Shown here piece by piece: positions 11,552 through 21,545 of a DNA stretch of 64,000 nt. The stretch covers positions 14,707,712 through 14,771,711 of the forward strand of contig NC_134940.1 in the NCBI RefSeq assembly GCF_051020765.1, written 5' to 3'. The position numbers and the translations under genes were made by a program. This stretch comes from Lasioglossum baleicum (Eukaryota; Arthropoda; Insecta; Hymenoptera; Halictidae). The notes under the pieces were generated by a model. The model was not told the origin of the DNA and did not search any database. It was given only the letters and a program-made list of their open reading frames with translations. How positions within the stretch are numbered: position 1 is the first letter of the stretch; each line of letters starts with the position of its first letter.

Positions 11552-12203
11552 CAGTGGCTCACGAAAGTGTTCGTACGCCCTTTAAGACAAAATAACTTTT
11601 TTATAATTGTACCAAACGACCTGATGTTTTGTAAGCAATTAGAAGCATGAAAGATTTTCCAAATAATTATAATTTACAAGGTTACTTGCAAGAATAGAAA
11701 AGATATTTTTTAGAACTTTTTTATTTGGGTCCTTAATGTAAAATTAAAATATATGTTAGTTATACGCATACTGATAATTTCATCGAAATCGATTGAGATA
11801 CACGCGAGCTACAAGCGGTTAAAAATCGTACTTTCTCACGACTTTTGATCAGTTTCTGCTTGAAATCCACAAAATCGTACATCTTTCGATGCGTGTCGTT
11901 TATTTCTGTGTCAACCGATTTCGATGAAATTTTTGGTATGTGTATAACTAACATAGATCTACGAAACATATATCTTAAATTTTCATTAAGGTAGAACTTT
12001 TCCCAAATAAAGAAGTTTTAAAAAATGCCTTTTTTTATTTTTGCATGTAACCTTGTAAATTATAATTTTTGGCAAATTCTTTTTGCACATCATTTAGTAA
12101 ACCAATGCTTCTAATTGCTTACAAACACCATCAGGTCGTTTGTTGCAATTATAAAACAGTGATTCTGTTTTAAAAGGCGTAGGAACACTTTTGTGGGCCA
12201 CTG
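11552..12203. mobile_element. Fold-back Tc1/mariner-like element with TA duplication
   Basis: A 652-bp element almost entirely made of two inverted arms of about 280 bp. It begins CAGTGGCTCACGAAAGTGTT and ends with the partner AACACTTTTGTGGGCCACTG. TA lies on both sides (11550-11551 and 12204-12205). Matching inner blocks include CGACCTGATG and its complement CATCAGGTCG, and ATAATTTACAAGGTTAC on both arms. No transposase frame. Its RNA or single strand could fold into a very long hairpin. Confidence 0.85.
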
Positions 12204-12210
12204 TATTATG

Positions 12211-12275
12211 TGTACATGTGGTTACGAGACTAAAGAGACCAAGAACATCACATGTTCTAGGAGATATATGGAAAT
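12211..12275 (+). repeat. Segment shared with 19141-19255
   Basis: Contains ATCACATGTTCTAGGAGATA, nearly identical to a stretch near 19224, with weaker shared sequence upstream (CATGTGGTTACGAGACTA against CATGTGATTGCTATACTA). Both copies lie just downstream of related Tc1/mariner-like ends, so they may be part of the parent element or of a shared target repeat. Confidence 0.5.
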
Positions 12276-12564
12276 AATTGATAAAATAAAATCATTTCGT
12301 AACATGTTGCACAGCCAAACGCTAAATCGTCACTTCCGCCAATTCGCATTTTTGCGAGAGTGTTTGTATGCGTTTACGGGAAATCTTATTCGCAAGTATT
12401 GCTGCAATTTGTGAAGCACGTTGTACAAGTGCCCCATAATGCGAGGGTTACCTGTAATTTCATATCTAAGCTACCCGACCACGGCTTCTCACGGAATGTA
12501 CTGTCGTAGTTAAACAGCTTTATCTCGAATAGATCTCGAAGTTAAATCTTTCCTTTTCTAACTT

Positions 12565-12760
12565 TATTAAGGTCAGATCCGGTGTTCTTCAAGGCTCTCT
12601 CACCTTGATCCCTTACTTTTCAACCTATTTATGAGCAACATGTTTGAATAGTCTTGCTACCGTCGGTTTGACTTGTTTGCGGATGGCTTAAAACGGTTCC
12701 GTGGCATTTACAACGAAGGAAGTTAGTATGACCTTCCCAATTTAGAGTCTTGGTGTACAC
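12565..12760 (+). pseudogene. Non-LTR retrotransposon reverse-transcriptase fragment
   Basis: Translated in pieces, this gives VRSGVLQGSLTLIPYFSTYL, then after frame damage FDLFADGLKRFRGI and LESWC. These fit the conserved series SGVPQGS-LGPLLF-FADDLK-W of jockey/CR1-type LINE reverse transcriptases. The catalytic FADD is FADG here, stops interrupt the frame, and only about 65 codons remain. A dead relic. Confidence 0.75.
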
Positions 12761-12766
12761 AGCTAG

Positions 12767-13336
12767 TTCTGGGTATAATTTATTGGACAAATAGTTACAA
12801 CGCTACGTTAAATAATCCTCATTCTACAGTTTAAATAATGTATTACTTCATACAGGAAGAGAGAAATGTCAGCAAATAAAATATTCTAATTCTGGCAATT
12901 CAAAGTGTAAAATAAAATAGTTTAGCTTGGTATAGTAAATAGCACTTGAAATATTCCTTCATAATAAAAATACATAATGGAAAGAATTAATATCAATTTA
13001 TAATTATTATAAACCAAGACTAAATTGATTTACTGTTTTAGTACGTTTACTCAAATGTAACACGTTGTTAAAAGCTTCCATTATTTAAACTGTTCATTCG
13101 TGAGCAAAGAGTTAATCTAGCAAAATTAATCGGCATAGTTTATTTAAAAAATAATTGCTTACTGTATTTGTATGTTTTGATATTTTGAATTCTCGTATTT
13201 TAGTACAGGGGGTACGTTATAATAAAATTTGAAAAGATTTTCTCACAAAAAATGAAATATTCGAATTTCAAAAGTAGTAAAATGGAATAGATATTATTTA
13301 CTATTCACTAATTAGAATAGTATTTAGGTAGCTCTG
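12767..13336. mobile_element. Probable degenerate family B MITE
   Basis: The right end ACTATTCACTAATTAGAATA leading to AGCTCTG resembles the right end of the 4770-5342 element. A candidate left end TTCTGGGTATAAT lies near 12766. The AT-rich core has AAATATTC-type motifs on both strands. No clear target duplication, so boundaries are tentative. Confidence 0.4.
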
Positions 13337-13992
13337 TAGAGAAGGTAATTTTATCATAATTAATTATAATTATACATTTAATAATTCTGCTTCATCATTT
13401 TTATCCTCTGTAAATGATATTCGTAAGTACAATATTTTCATTTAACATGTTTACATTAGCTTATTCAACATCAATATATTAACAGGTGAAGGTTTTATTT
13501 ATTGTTCTTGTGCAGATACATATTGTTCGCGGAATTGTCCGCCATAATATTATTGTTATCATTGTATCGTGTATGTGAGAAATTGCTCAGCACGGATTTT
13601 TATGTGTAGCTATCTGAACTGCGCCATATTGATCTACAACCATGATTTCACACCTATCTGGAATCATTTGAATTTTATGCCTCTTGAGCGACAACGCTTC
13701 ATGCTGGCTTTACTATACTCACATAGCGTACTCAATAGTACTTATCTTCATCTGTCTCGGGGCTCTATCATATCTTAAATTGTATGCATCTTAGTTCACT
13801 TCACATCACTTCTTTTTTACAAGAACTCACGTGTGTTGCAGACTGTGAAAATCGTGTTGAAGTGTATTAAATTCTAACGACGCAATAAACCCGTAAAATT
13901 CCCATTATTTGCACAAATGGTTCGAGACTATTGTAACTAATTGGTGAATCCAATTGTTTAGATTCTTGCTCGCGAATTGCTTTTATAATTAC
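13337..13992. other. No gene seen
   Basis: AT-rich, unassigned. A 69-codon plus-strand frame at 13569 has no family resemblance. Confidence 0.45.
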
Positions 13993-14177
13993 CAGACTGC
14001 GGATTTTATAGAGTTATGGCAAAATCGAGTTGGTGGAATTTGAAACAGTAAAGAAATTAAAAGGACATCGTGTTGTATTATGTTCAATATAGTAAGATCA
14101 TTAAAGCAAAAAAGAAATCCTAATTTGTCTTCTTGCAATTAATACCATTTTTATTTCGCATAAAAATCCCCAGTGTA
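13993..14177. mobile_element. Family A MITE
   Basis: A 185-bp copy: CAGACTGCGGATTTTATAGA at the left, TTTATTTCGCATAAAAATCC then CCAGTGTA at the right. Flanks ATAATTAC and ACAATTAA agree at 6 of 8. Its core block AAAGGACATCGTGTTGTATT is also recognisable in the 16129-16314 copy. Confidence 0.7.
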
Positions 14178-15480
14178 ACAATTAATTGTATTATTGGCAA
14201 CTCTTGAACGCCGAAATTTTACTCCATGCTATTTTGTTATAATATTCTTAAGGAATGTGATAACTGGTGACGTTACCTTTTTAGGTATTTACTTAGGGTA
14301 TTAGTAGTGATAACGTTATCTGAAAATATACCAATTCACTCACATACACTACTGCAAACGGGGCAGAGATGATTAGGGTTGACATCGATGATAATTTTTA
14401 AGGATTAATAATTTCTACTAATAGTATAACTACTATAAACATTTTCCGTAAAACCAGATTTTTTCACTTGAAATTTCTGTCATTTCTATAACAATTAAAC
14501 AATTTCGAAAATGTGCATTGTTTTGCAATTTTTAATTGGTCCATGGCTAACCAGAAAGCCACCCTCGATAACGTAATCTAATAATTCCGTTTAAGATTAC
14601 TACATAAAATGTTCATTGATGCAACTATTAAAAATCTTACTAATAGGCTTCCAGTATATAACTTATTGAATTTACGTTCATGGCAAGAACGAGTAAACAA
14701 AATGCAAACGAGTAAAGATACCGATATTTACTTTATTATTATTTATTTAATAAGATTAAGGAGGAAATGCATTTCCATTTGATATCTCTTTTCTATAATT
14801 GACATAGAAACGTTTCAATTTGCATAAAGATCGGCAATCCACCTACTTTTAACTCGCAGCATCACAGCAGAAGAAATAAACGTGCGCGTGTTTCCCGTAA
14901 CGTAATCGATGCACAAAATTCTAATTCTGCATGAAGATCGCTGCTTATCTGTGGAGACTTATGTATCTATTTCGAGAAAGAATAATATGTTAACGACAGG
15001 AAATGTAAAAGCAACTGCCAGATAAAGTAAGATGTTTGTGTTGCAAAGGTGGTCTGCTTTCGGAATGCTCTGTATAATCTGCAGCATCTCCAGCATCCAG
15101 TCTGTCACGCTTCTCTTCCTCCTCTTTCGTTGATCTCTCCCGTTTCCATATGGCTTTCACAAGGTTTTCGGTGCTTTCGCGTATTCGTCAACGGGCTCCA
15201 CTTGCCAAGGAACAGTCAAAGAATCTACTGCAATGCGCCCACACGTCGGCTAAGCTCTTGGCGCGAGCTCATCATTTAATTAACCTATCGGTACACAAGC
15301 CGACTCAAAGCGCCGCGGCGCAATTTAATGATGCGTTCTGCGTCCTGAAAGTGACGGAGGATACGTCGACTCTGCGTGGACTTCAAAACAGGCGACGACA
15401 AAGTTGCGTACTAAACGCCGCCTCGGAAATCGGTCGATCTGAAAATCCACACAATGCGCACAATGCCAGATCAGGAGAAA
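14178..15480. other. No gene; possible family A scraps
   Basis: Near 14820-14860 the sequence TTTGCATAAAGATCGGCAAT is a family A right end, and a weak left end TAGGCTTCCAG lies near 14645. Another scrap, CTGCATGAAGATCGCTG, is near 14928. The frame at 15049-15536 carries no recognisable domain. Confidence 0.4.
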
Positions 15481-15600
15481 CACAAATACAGTTACTCCCT
15501 CTCTCCCTGTACCCGATCAGTCAAGTGACCTCGTGACGAATGCACGACGGAGGCGGGAACAGCGTCGTAGAAGGGGAAAATACAGTGAGAACTTAGTCTT
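15481..15600 (-). mobile_element. Family C MITE fragment
   Basis: Reverse-oriented copy: CTCCCTCTCTCCCTGTACCC, GTCAAGTGACCTCGTGACGA, and GCGTCGTAGAAGGGGAAAAT in family order. The usual CACGTG centre is changed to CTCGTG. Termini lost. Confidence 0.6.
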
Positions 15601-15619
15601 TAAGTATTTAAGTTATTAA

Positions 15620-15934
15620 CAAGGGAAGGACCCCGAGTGTCCGACTTCGATTTTGATAATTTTTTGTGAGACGATGGTATATCGATCCCTAATGATGCCT
15701 GCAAAATATTAGGCGTAGATACTCAATAGTTTCAAAGATATAAACAAATAAACTTTCATACCTTGTTGGTATACCATGATGTGCAGCTCAAGTTTTCGAT
15801 GTTCAATTGTTTATATCTTTAAAACTATTGAGTAACTACGCCTAATATTTTGCAGTCATCATTAGGGATCCATGTACCATCGTCTCACAAAAGTTGATCA
15901 GAATCGAAGTCGGACATTTGGGGTCCTCCCCTTG
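15620..15934. mobile_element. Hairpin MITE with TAA flanks
   Basis: A 315-bp element built of two inverted arms of about 130-145 bp. Left arm begins CAAGGGAAGGACCCC, right arm ends GGGGTCCTCCCCTTG. TAA flanks both ends (15617-15619 and 15935-15937). Inner matches include AAAATATTAGGCGTAG and CTACGCCTAATATTTT. Termini and flanks are shared with the larger hairpin at 60893-61501. A TAA target would fit PIF/Harbinger-type elements, but that is inference. Confidence 0.8.
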
Positions 15935-15944
15935 TAAGTTTACA

Positions 15945-16077
15945 TTAGGTTCGAATGAAAGTTTTTACGTATCGTTTTTAAATAAAAATTCAGGGTTTGT
16001 TGAATAACATGATGAGTAAAGTAATAGAAGAGAATGGAAAATATGTTATTGAACAAATGTGTGCACGAATGTCCTAA
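15945..16077 (+). mobile_element. Mariner relic with transposase C-terminus
   Basis: About 133 bp from TTAGGTTCGAATGAAAG to GTGCACGAATGTCCTAA, followed by TA. Inside, codons read VIEENGKYVIE, matching the C-terminal VIEQNGKYxxD/A of irritans/mellifera-type mariner transposases. It directly abuts the hairpin element on its left. Everything between the left end and the last codons is deleted. Confidence 0.65.
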
Positions 16078-16128
16078 TACTTAGAAATAATCTTCATGTA
16101 CAATAACAGCTAGAGTCGCGTGTTAACA

Positions 16129-16314
16129 GACAGTCATCCGCAGTCGTAATTAGTACAATTTCAAGCAGTGGGAAAATTAAGAAGATTTAAGGACATCAGT
16201 GTATTCATTTCAGCTTAATAAGACAATTAAAAGGAGAAAGAAATTTCTATTTGGCTCCTGTGTCTTGCAATTAACGAAAAACATCTTTTATATTGCATGA
16301 AGATTCGCAGTCTA
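16129..16314. mobile_element. Family A MITE, left end rearranged
   Basis: The right end TATTGCATGAAGATTCGCAG then TCTA is clear. Core blocks AGGACATCAGTGTATT and GTGTCTTGCAATTAA match the 13993 copy. At the left, CATCCGCAGTCGTAATTAG is an end in the wrong orientation, suggesting rearrangement. Confidence 0.55.
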
Positions 16315-17244
16315 TAGTCATAATAGAGATTTGTGCCTTGCAACAAATAAGTGAGCTCCTTTATAGAATTCATAGAACATAATTACACGCAAATAGAATA
16401 CGGTCTAGCATAGATTGACAGAACCTATTATACTGCATCACACGCGAACGTTCAGCCATTTTTATTACACCTCGGTCCCGCACAAAGGAAAAGTTGCACA
16501 CCTACGATTGCTAGTTTCGTATGCGCCTAGCGAATGGCTTCAGGTAGCAAAATGTACAGCGTTCTTTCTCATGCAAATTAGTATTTAGTTACCGAGGTAC
16601 ACAGTCGTGTACAGTATCGTTCACGGTTCCCAGTAATGATCCAGTGAAAACTGCTTCGGCAAGGATTGAGAGCTGCCAGTACCTACACGGGGTCTAGCAA
16701 TCAGTTCATTGTACAAGCTGTTCCACTTTATGGTCGGTGTATGACTATTTGCACTTATCGCACTCTCTCTAATAGTCGCTAATTTCGCCGCGAATCCGAC
16801 GCGGCGCGTAGCTTTCTGCCGACAGTGTGTTTATTTTGATTCGTTTGAACTCGTGTATTACGACTCGTAACTCGTGAGTTTCGTGCGTGACGCACCGACG
16901 CGATTTTTTGAATAAAACTCGTCCTTCCCGCTATTCCTGCACGTGACGACCTTTCGAAACATCCGCGGCGGAATGTAACGGGCAAACATCAGGAAATCAT
17001 TGATAATTTTTCCGCGGACCGCGCGCGCTGCGTCTGAATTATGAACACGTATGCCAGCTTGCTCCTCGCCCCGTGGGAGACTTCGCTTATGGGGGCAGTC
17101 TCCTACGGACGAGTGAACGAATCGGATACGTTTTTTTACTCTGCTGTTTAAAAAGCCTAGAATAAGCTAAGAATGGAGAAAAAAGTGTATAGCAAAAACT
17201 GTTTAACATTATGAAATATTTTATATTGCATTTTTGAGTTTCTA
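16315..17244. other. No gene seen; CpG-richer patch
   Basis: 16600-17060 is richer in CpG than its surroundings (for example GCGGACCGCGCGCGCTGCGT near 17014) and could be regulatory or an unrecognised exon edge. No splice-bounded open frame was identified. Confidence 0.35.
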
Positions 17245-17435
17245 TTGGGTTGGAAAGAAAGTTCGTAGCGTTTTCAAGCGAAGAATCGAAGATAAAATAC
17301 AGTAACACGAGAAGTTACCTGAAAAATGGCAGAAAGTAATAGAACAGAATGGAAAATATGTTGTTGCATAAATCTCTTGGAATTTTAGCTATCAATTTTA
17401 ATTTACAAACGCCACGAACTTTCGTTCCAACCCAA
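17245..17435 (+). mobile_element. Mariner-derived MITE
   Basis: A 191-bp element with inverted ends TTGGGTTGGAAAGAAAGTTC and GAACTTTCGTTCCAACCCAA, flanked by TA at 17243-17244 and 17436-17437. It keeps the last codons of the transposase near its right end, so it arose by internal deletion of a mariner. Confidence 0.9.
17327..17371 (+). pseudogene. Mariner transposase C-terminal stub
   Basis: Fourteen codons plus stop: WQKVIEQNGKYVVA. This is the typical extreme C-terminus of mariner transposases, where W-x-K-V-I-E-x-N-G-x-Y is strongly conserved. All catalytic residues are missing. Its place next to the right terminal repeat matches the gene layout of complete mariners. Confidence 0.85.
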
Positions 17436-17437
17436 TA

Positions 17438-18231
17438 CGTTATTTTTCTGAACATAAAAATATTCAATAATATATAATGCACCTACGGAAAAGTAAAGAA
17501 ATATCAGAAAAATTGATTTTTAATTTAGCTTAACTACCATGCACTATTTAACAAATTAAGGATAATGGTTTCAACAATATCTCATTACTTTTATAAAGCT
17601 GGTATTTCCGAAATTTCAATGCGAAATATGAATTCTTTTGAATTTTTGGAGATTTCTAATTCTTTTTTTAAACCGTTTCGCAAAATCTGAAGAAAGTACA
17701 CATTAGTAATCGCGATGAGACACGATTAATATAATAATATAAATGTGATACTCTTGCAGATTCAATATAAAATCGGCAATTTATTACTTTTAGGTTAAGT
17801 ACGACTTGAGCAACTATTTCTGAGTAGCGTGTAAGGGTTAAATGAGCCTAGCGGAAACTCGTTGTCTCGGGAAAGAATTCCGGCTGCCGTGTCGTCCGGT
17901 CGACCTTTTTCACCTTCGTTTTTCCGAGGTACGAAAGTAATCTTGCCGCGACAAAATGTCGGATACTTCAGTTTTTCCGTTTCCAATGTTATCCAGCGAA
18001 AGAACCGCGCGACTCGCTGAAAGAGATACAGCGTTGTCGTTAAGTCGACTCGCGGCTAAAGCACTTCTGTTTTTGTTGGTCGGTTAAAGGAGTTGACATA
18101 CGCTCCGAAGGGAATCGAGGTTCGTTTCGAGTCGTTCGTGCTATCTTAATTTTTGCTTCGATTCGATAATAACCTCTTCACTTCGGTTCGATGAAACTCT
18201 GGCGAGACGGTATTCCGCGAGGATGAAATGT
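17438..18231. other. No gene seen
   Basis: AT-rich to 17790, then GC-richer to 18180. No domain-bearing frame and no repeat family recognised. Confidence 0.4.
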
Positions 18232-18535
18232 ATACAGGGTGACTCATCTCAAGTAACTTCTTCCTTTGTGAAAATCAAAATTCTGCGGCTTTGTTGAGGA
18301 GTTATTAATCAGTTATAATCAGAGTACAAGAGTGAGCCGAATGTCATCCGCATTTTTCGTTAATAACTCCTTTCGAGGATTGCCAGGGTGCGGGATTCGC
18401 GTTCTTATTTCTCGATAATACAAAAATGGGGGATTTCAGTAGTTAAAAACGCTGGATAAGAGATCGATCCACGGCTCTAGCCTAGTCCAAGTCCTATTTT
18501 TTCGTTTACGAGGCGTAATTTGCAGCATGTAGCGC
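18232..18535 (+). repeat. Dispersed repeat family D, copy 3
   Basis: Starts TACAGGGTGACTCATCTC, continues with GTTGAGGAGTTATTAATC and, after CGTTAATAACTCC, GATAATACAAAAATGGGGGA and GTTTACGAGGCGTAATTTGC. The second half matches 2330-2500. The first half matches 39055-39183 and 51896-52020 in reverse. No coding potential. Confidence 0.6.
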
Positions 18536-18690
18536 GTTATAACTAGTTGGGGCCTTGGGCAAAGTAGAATTTCGGTGCCCCCGGGGAAAAACGTAGCATT
18601 TGGATCTTGGTTTGAGTTCGGGGCCACCTTTTGCTGTGGGGCCCCGGGAATTTGTCCGAGTTGCCCATAGGGTGACACGCCACTGTTCGG
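18536..18690. mobile_element. hAT-like fragment ending in CGCCACTG
   Basis: Contains GGGGCCCCGGGAATTTG and ends GGGTGACACGCCACTG, resembling the CCGCCACTG terminus and GGGGCCC interior of the complete element at 56778-57014. The left terminus is not visible. Confidence 0.5.
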
Positions 18691-18698
18691 CAGCATGT

Positions 18699-19105
18699 AC
18701 AGTGGGCGTACAAAGTATTCGTACACCTTTTAAGAACTAATAACTTTTTTATAATTGCACCAAACGATCTGAATTTTTATAATCAATTAGAAGCATTTCT
18801 GAATATTTCTAAGAAAACTAATCGGTCATATACTGTGATCAATAATTATATCAATTTACGTGAAAATTACGGAAAAAATCATCTTAAAGGTAGTAATAAA
18901 AAATAGTCAAAGAGAGAACATTCAATATTAATGAGGTCTGCAGCTAAGGAAAGGAAAAATGCAGCACAATCTCGAGCTGAATTCGAGCTACCAGTAATAA
19001 CAAGACGTGTGCAACAACTTTTAAATTCTTCTGGACAAAAATACAACGTAAACCAGGCCTTAAAGAAGTACATAAACCGGCCCGTATTGATTTCGCACGG
19101 GCACA
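18699..19105 (+). mobile_element. Tc1/mariner-like element, 5' part
   Basis: Starts ACAGTGGGCGTACAAAGTAT and continues with TAATAACTTTTTTATAATTG and AATCAATTAGAAGCATT, closely following the left arm of the fold-back element at 11552. Unlike that element it then enters transposase-like sequence, so it preserves part of the coding parent. No right terminal repeat was found. Confidence 0.65.
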
Positions 19106-19120
19106 AAACACAGTGACTTT
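18931..19120 (+). pseudogene. Tc1-like transposase fragment
   Basis: Broken reading frames give RVQQLLNSSGQKYNV and, in another frame, ARIDFARAQNTVTL. The latter fits the R-x-x-F-A-x-x-H/Q-x-x-W region just before the first catalytic aspartate of Tc1 transposases. Frameshifts separate the pieces and the catalytic region is missing. The link to the fold-back family rests on the shared upstream 100 bp. Confidence 0.55.
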
Positions 19121-19140
19121 ATAGAAATTTCGACCACAGT

Positions 19141-19255
19141 ATGTCCATGTGATTGCTATACTACGGAGACTATGAATCGATACTACAGAGACTGTATATA
19201 CTAGAGAAACAAACATAACGAGATCACATGTTCTAGGAGGTATATGAAGGTCATT
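19141..19255 (+). repeat. Segment shared with 12211-12275
   Basis: Holds ATCACATGTTCTAGGAGGTA, nearly identical to the stretch downstream of the fold-back element at 11552-12203. Also has a loose internal repeat (ACTACGGAGACTATGAATCG, ACTACAGAGACTGT). Confidence 0.45.
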
Positions 19256-19745
19256 ATCATAGCGGCTCCAGTAATATTTGCTTGGTTAAGAAAGATACCG
19301 CGTCATAACCGCATTATGCAATTTCCAGCAGGGAGGTGTATACTAAACACATGTGTATTAATAATACCGGGATAAGGTGGCACGTAACAGCAGGAATCGT
19401 TGGGAGGTAATTTACACCTACAGAAGTACGCAACAGAACAGTCGAAGTACATATGTGCACGTGTGCGACGAGTCCTATTAAGCGTAGGTGGATTGGATTC
19501 GCCGATGGATAGAGTACGACGGGGAACTGGGCGGTTAGGGGAGAGAATGATGAAACATGAAATTGCAATTGAATGGAATTGTAATGGAACGGAAGTGATT
19601 CTGTGTGATACGAGAAGAGCAGATTACGACCAATCCCCCCGAAAGAAATTCGTGGCGCCTCGAGCTACGTAACTTTTTTCATACGGTATGCTAAGCATGT
19701 CGGTTTCTTCGTGGATGTTAACCTGTGTATGCGTATACAGGATGG
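19256..19745. other. No gene seen
   Basis: Purine-rich plus strand. Frames at 19314-19672 on both strands overlap and have no recognisable domain. Confidence 0.4.
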
Positions 19746-20360
19746 TCCAATATAACTTTGTTCACCTTGTATATTACCGTTGCTTGTAATAATAAATTGT
19801 AAATTTCTCAGGTTTTGTGCATATAAGACGAACAACCCAATGTCAATCTTTGATCATGATTACTCAAAGATATTAAACACAGTCAACCTGGAAACATTAT
19901 CTGATCGAAGAATAATATCCGACCAGAGCTTTATTTTTAATTTGATAAATAATAATATAGATTGTCCTGTGCACTCCCGAGGCAAATCAATTTCTACGTA
20001 CCTGAACGAGTTTTGAGAACAAGAGCAGGATTTCAAACAATGAAATCCAAATCCACATATGGAGTAATAAAATCCTTTAAATCGCATTATTGCTAGCTCA
20101 AACATACTTTATAATAATATTGATTTTTTAAATGGCACGTTACAGGCATTCAAAAGAAAATTACGCAAGACTATTTGTTAATCGTACCTGTATTTGATTA
20201 GTTTCGCGCTTGTCCCTTTTATGTAAATTTTAGGTTAAGACTGTTTTTTTTTCTTTTCGTTATGTTTCTTTCTGTTTTTATCAGTTCTACTGTAAAAAAA
20301 ACTGTAAACATTTGTATAAAAGGACCTCGGTCCGTATATAATAATAATAATAATAATATG
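19746..20360 (+). mobile_element. Non-LTR retrotransposon 3' end with TAA-type tail
   Basis: A 5'-truncated LINE end: a short C-terminal coding remnant, then a 3' UTR with CTCGG-TCCG-type pairing near 20326 and a terminal ATAATAATAATAATAATAAT repeat (about 20338-20358) in place of poly-A. Such tails occur in several insect LINE clades. 5' truncation is normal for target-primed reverse transcription. Confidence 0.7.
19780..20016 (+). pseudogene. LINE ORF2 C-terminal remnant
   Basis: Reads LETLSDRRIISDQSFIFNLI then NNNIDCP. This fits the region after the reverse-transcriptase domain of jockey-like ORF2 proteins (L-x-x-L-x-x-R-R-x-x-x-D-x-x-F-x-x-K-L-x-N-x-I-D-x-P). Ends in a stop after about 78 codons; no RT motifs remain. 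Confidence 0.65.
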
Positions 20361-20388
20361 AAAACATGATGTAATTCGATAATGCGTC

Positions 20389-20589
20389 ATTAATGCGGAT
20401 GTTTATGCAATTTTTAATTTTTGTAGATAAATTTTAAGAAAGTGGAATCAAGTAGAATCTTATTGTTAGTGGCAATGGCCTTTGTAGATGCAAAATTAAT
20501 AAAAATCCTACCAGATTCTATTGAATTTCGTGTTCTAATATTATTTGAAAGTTTTCATACGCCATAAATGCATAAAGATCCGCTGTCTA
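20389..20589. mobile_element. Family A MITE
   Basis: About 201 bp. Left end ATTAATGCGGATGTTTATGC (first bases decayed), right end ATAAATGCATAAAGATCCGC then TGTCTA. No convincing duplication. It sits about 30 bp after the LINE tail. Confidence 0.65.
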
Positions 20590-21137
20590 CTCATTAACTG
20601 TTAGATCAATGACATGTGAAGGCCAATGCATTTTTACTGCTTTTTCCATATAAAAAGTGTTTAATCATAATTATCTCCCCCTCTATACCATGCAACTTTT
20701 GTATATATCATTTTTTTATATTGTTGTAACAAGTAATATTGTTGGGACAAAGTTATTGCCCCACCCTGTACAATGTGGTACAGTCGACGAATATTCCACC
20801 TCCAAATAAATCATCGTAATTACTCATTACTACTATCTTGCCGGAATCGCGTTATCAGTTTCTCGGGATTAAATATTCCGACGATAAAATTAAAATTGCA
20901 ACAGTAAATTACCACCGGCATTAAATACTCCTATAGTAAAATTAAAATTGCCGTAATTAAATTAAAGTTAGAAGCCCGATGGATGGAAGTCAAATTTCAA
21001 CTCTGATTTAAATTAAATTGAACGTACTGAATTAGGTCAGTGTGTATGAAATGTTCGGCGCCTTAATTGGGGGGCATTTGATGTAATAAACGATTTCATT
21101 AGTCGAAGTGATTATTTATGTCAATGTAATTAATCAA
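20590..21137. other. No gene seen; short AT-rich repeats
   Basis: 20875-20970 has a short local duplication (GTAAAATTAAAATTGC and GATAAAATTAAAATTGC). CCACCCTGTA occurs near 20762, preceded by TTATTGCC, a pairing also seen near 41856. Confidence 0.45.
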
Positions 21138-21545
21138 ATTATTTATGACCTCCGTCGAAACATAGGTGTGCGCGTTTCTACCTATTATTCATACTTATTG
21201 CGTTATTATTTGTAACTGATGCTCTTGGCAAAGACTTCAAAAACACAAGTGATATTTATTTTAACAACAGCCTCGATTCATTATCGACTTTTACAGTTAC
21301 AATGATTGAGATTACAAAGACAGATCATATTAAATGAAGGTCCATATTACCAAATTGTTTCAAATCATATTGAATGAAGTTTCATATAACCAAATTGTTT
21401 CGAATCATATTAAATGAAGTTTCGTATTACCAAATTGTTTATGACCTCCATCAAACGTTTGATATATTCCTAGCTATTGTTCATATTTACTACGTTATTA
21501 ATTATAACATAATCTCTTGGTAGAAACAATATCTATTTTAATGGC
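21138..21545 (+). repeat. Local direct duplication, about 295-bp spacing
   Basis: TTTATGACCTCCGTCGAAAC near 21142 and TTTATGACCTCCATCAAACG near 21439 begin two diverged copies that continue with CTATTATTCATACTTATTGC and CTATTGTTCATATTTACTAC. The 40-bp tandem array lies between them. Confidence 0.65.
21324..21443 (+). repeat. 40-bp tandem repeat, three units
   Basis: ATCATATT(A/G)AATGAAG recurs at 21324, 21364 and 21404, each time ending CCAAATTGTTT. Units differ at only a few positions. A further ATTAAATGAAGTT near 21589 suggests the array was once longer. Confidence 0.85.
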
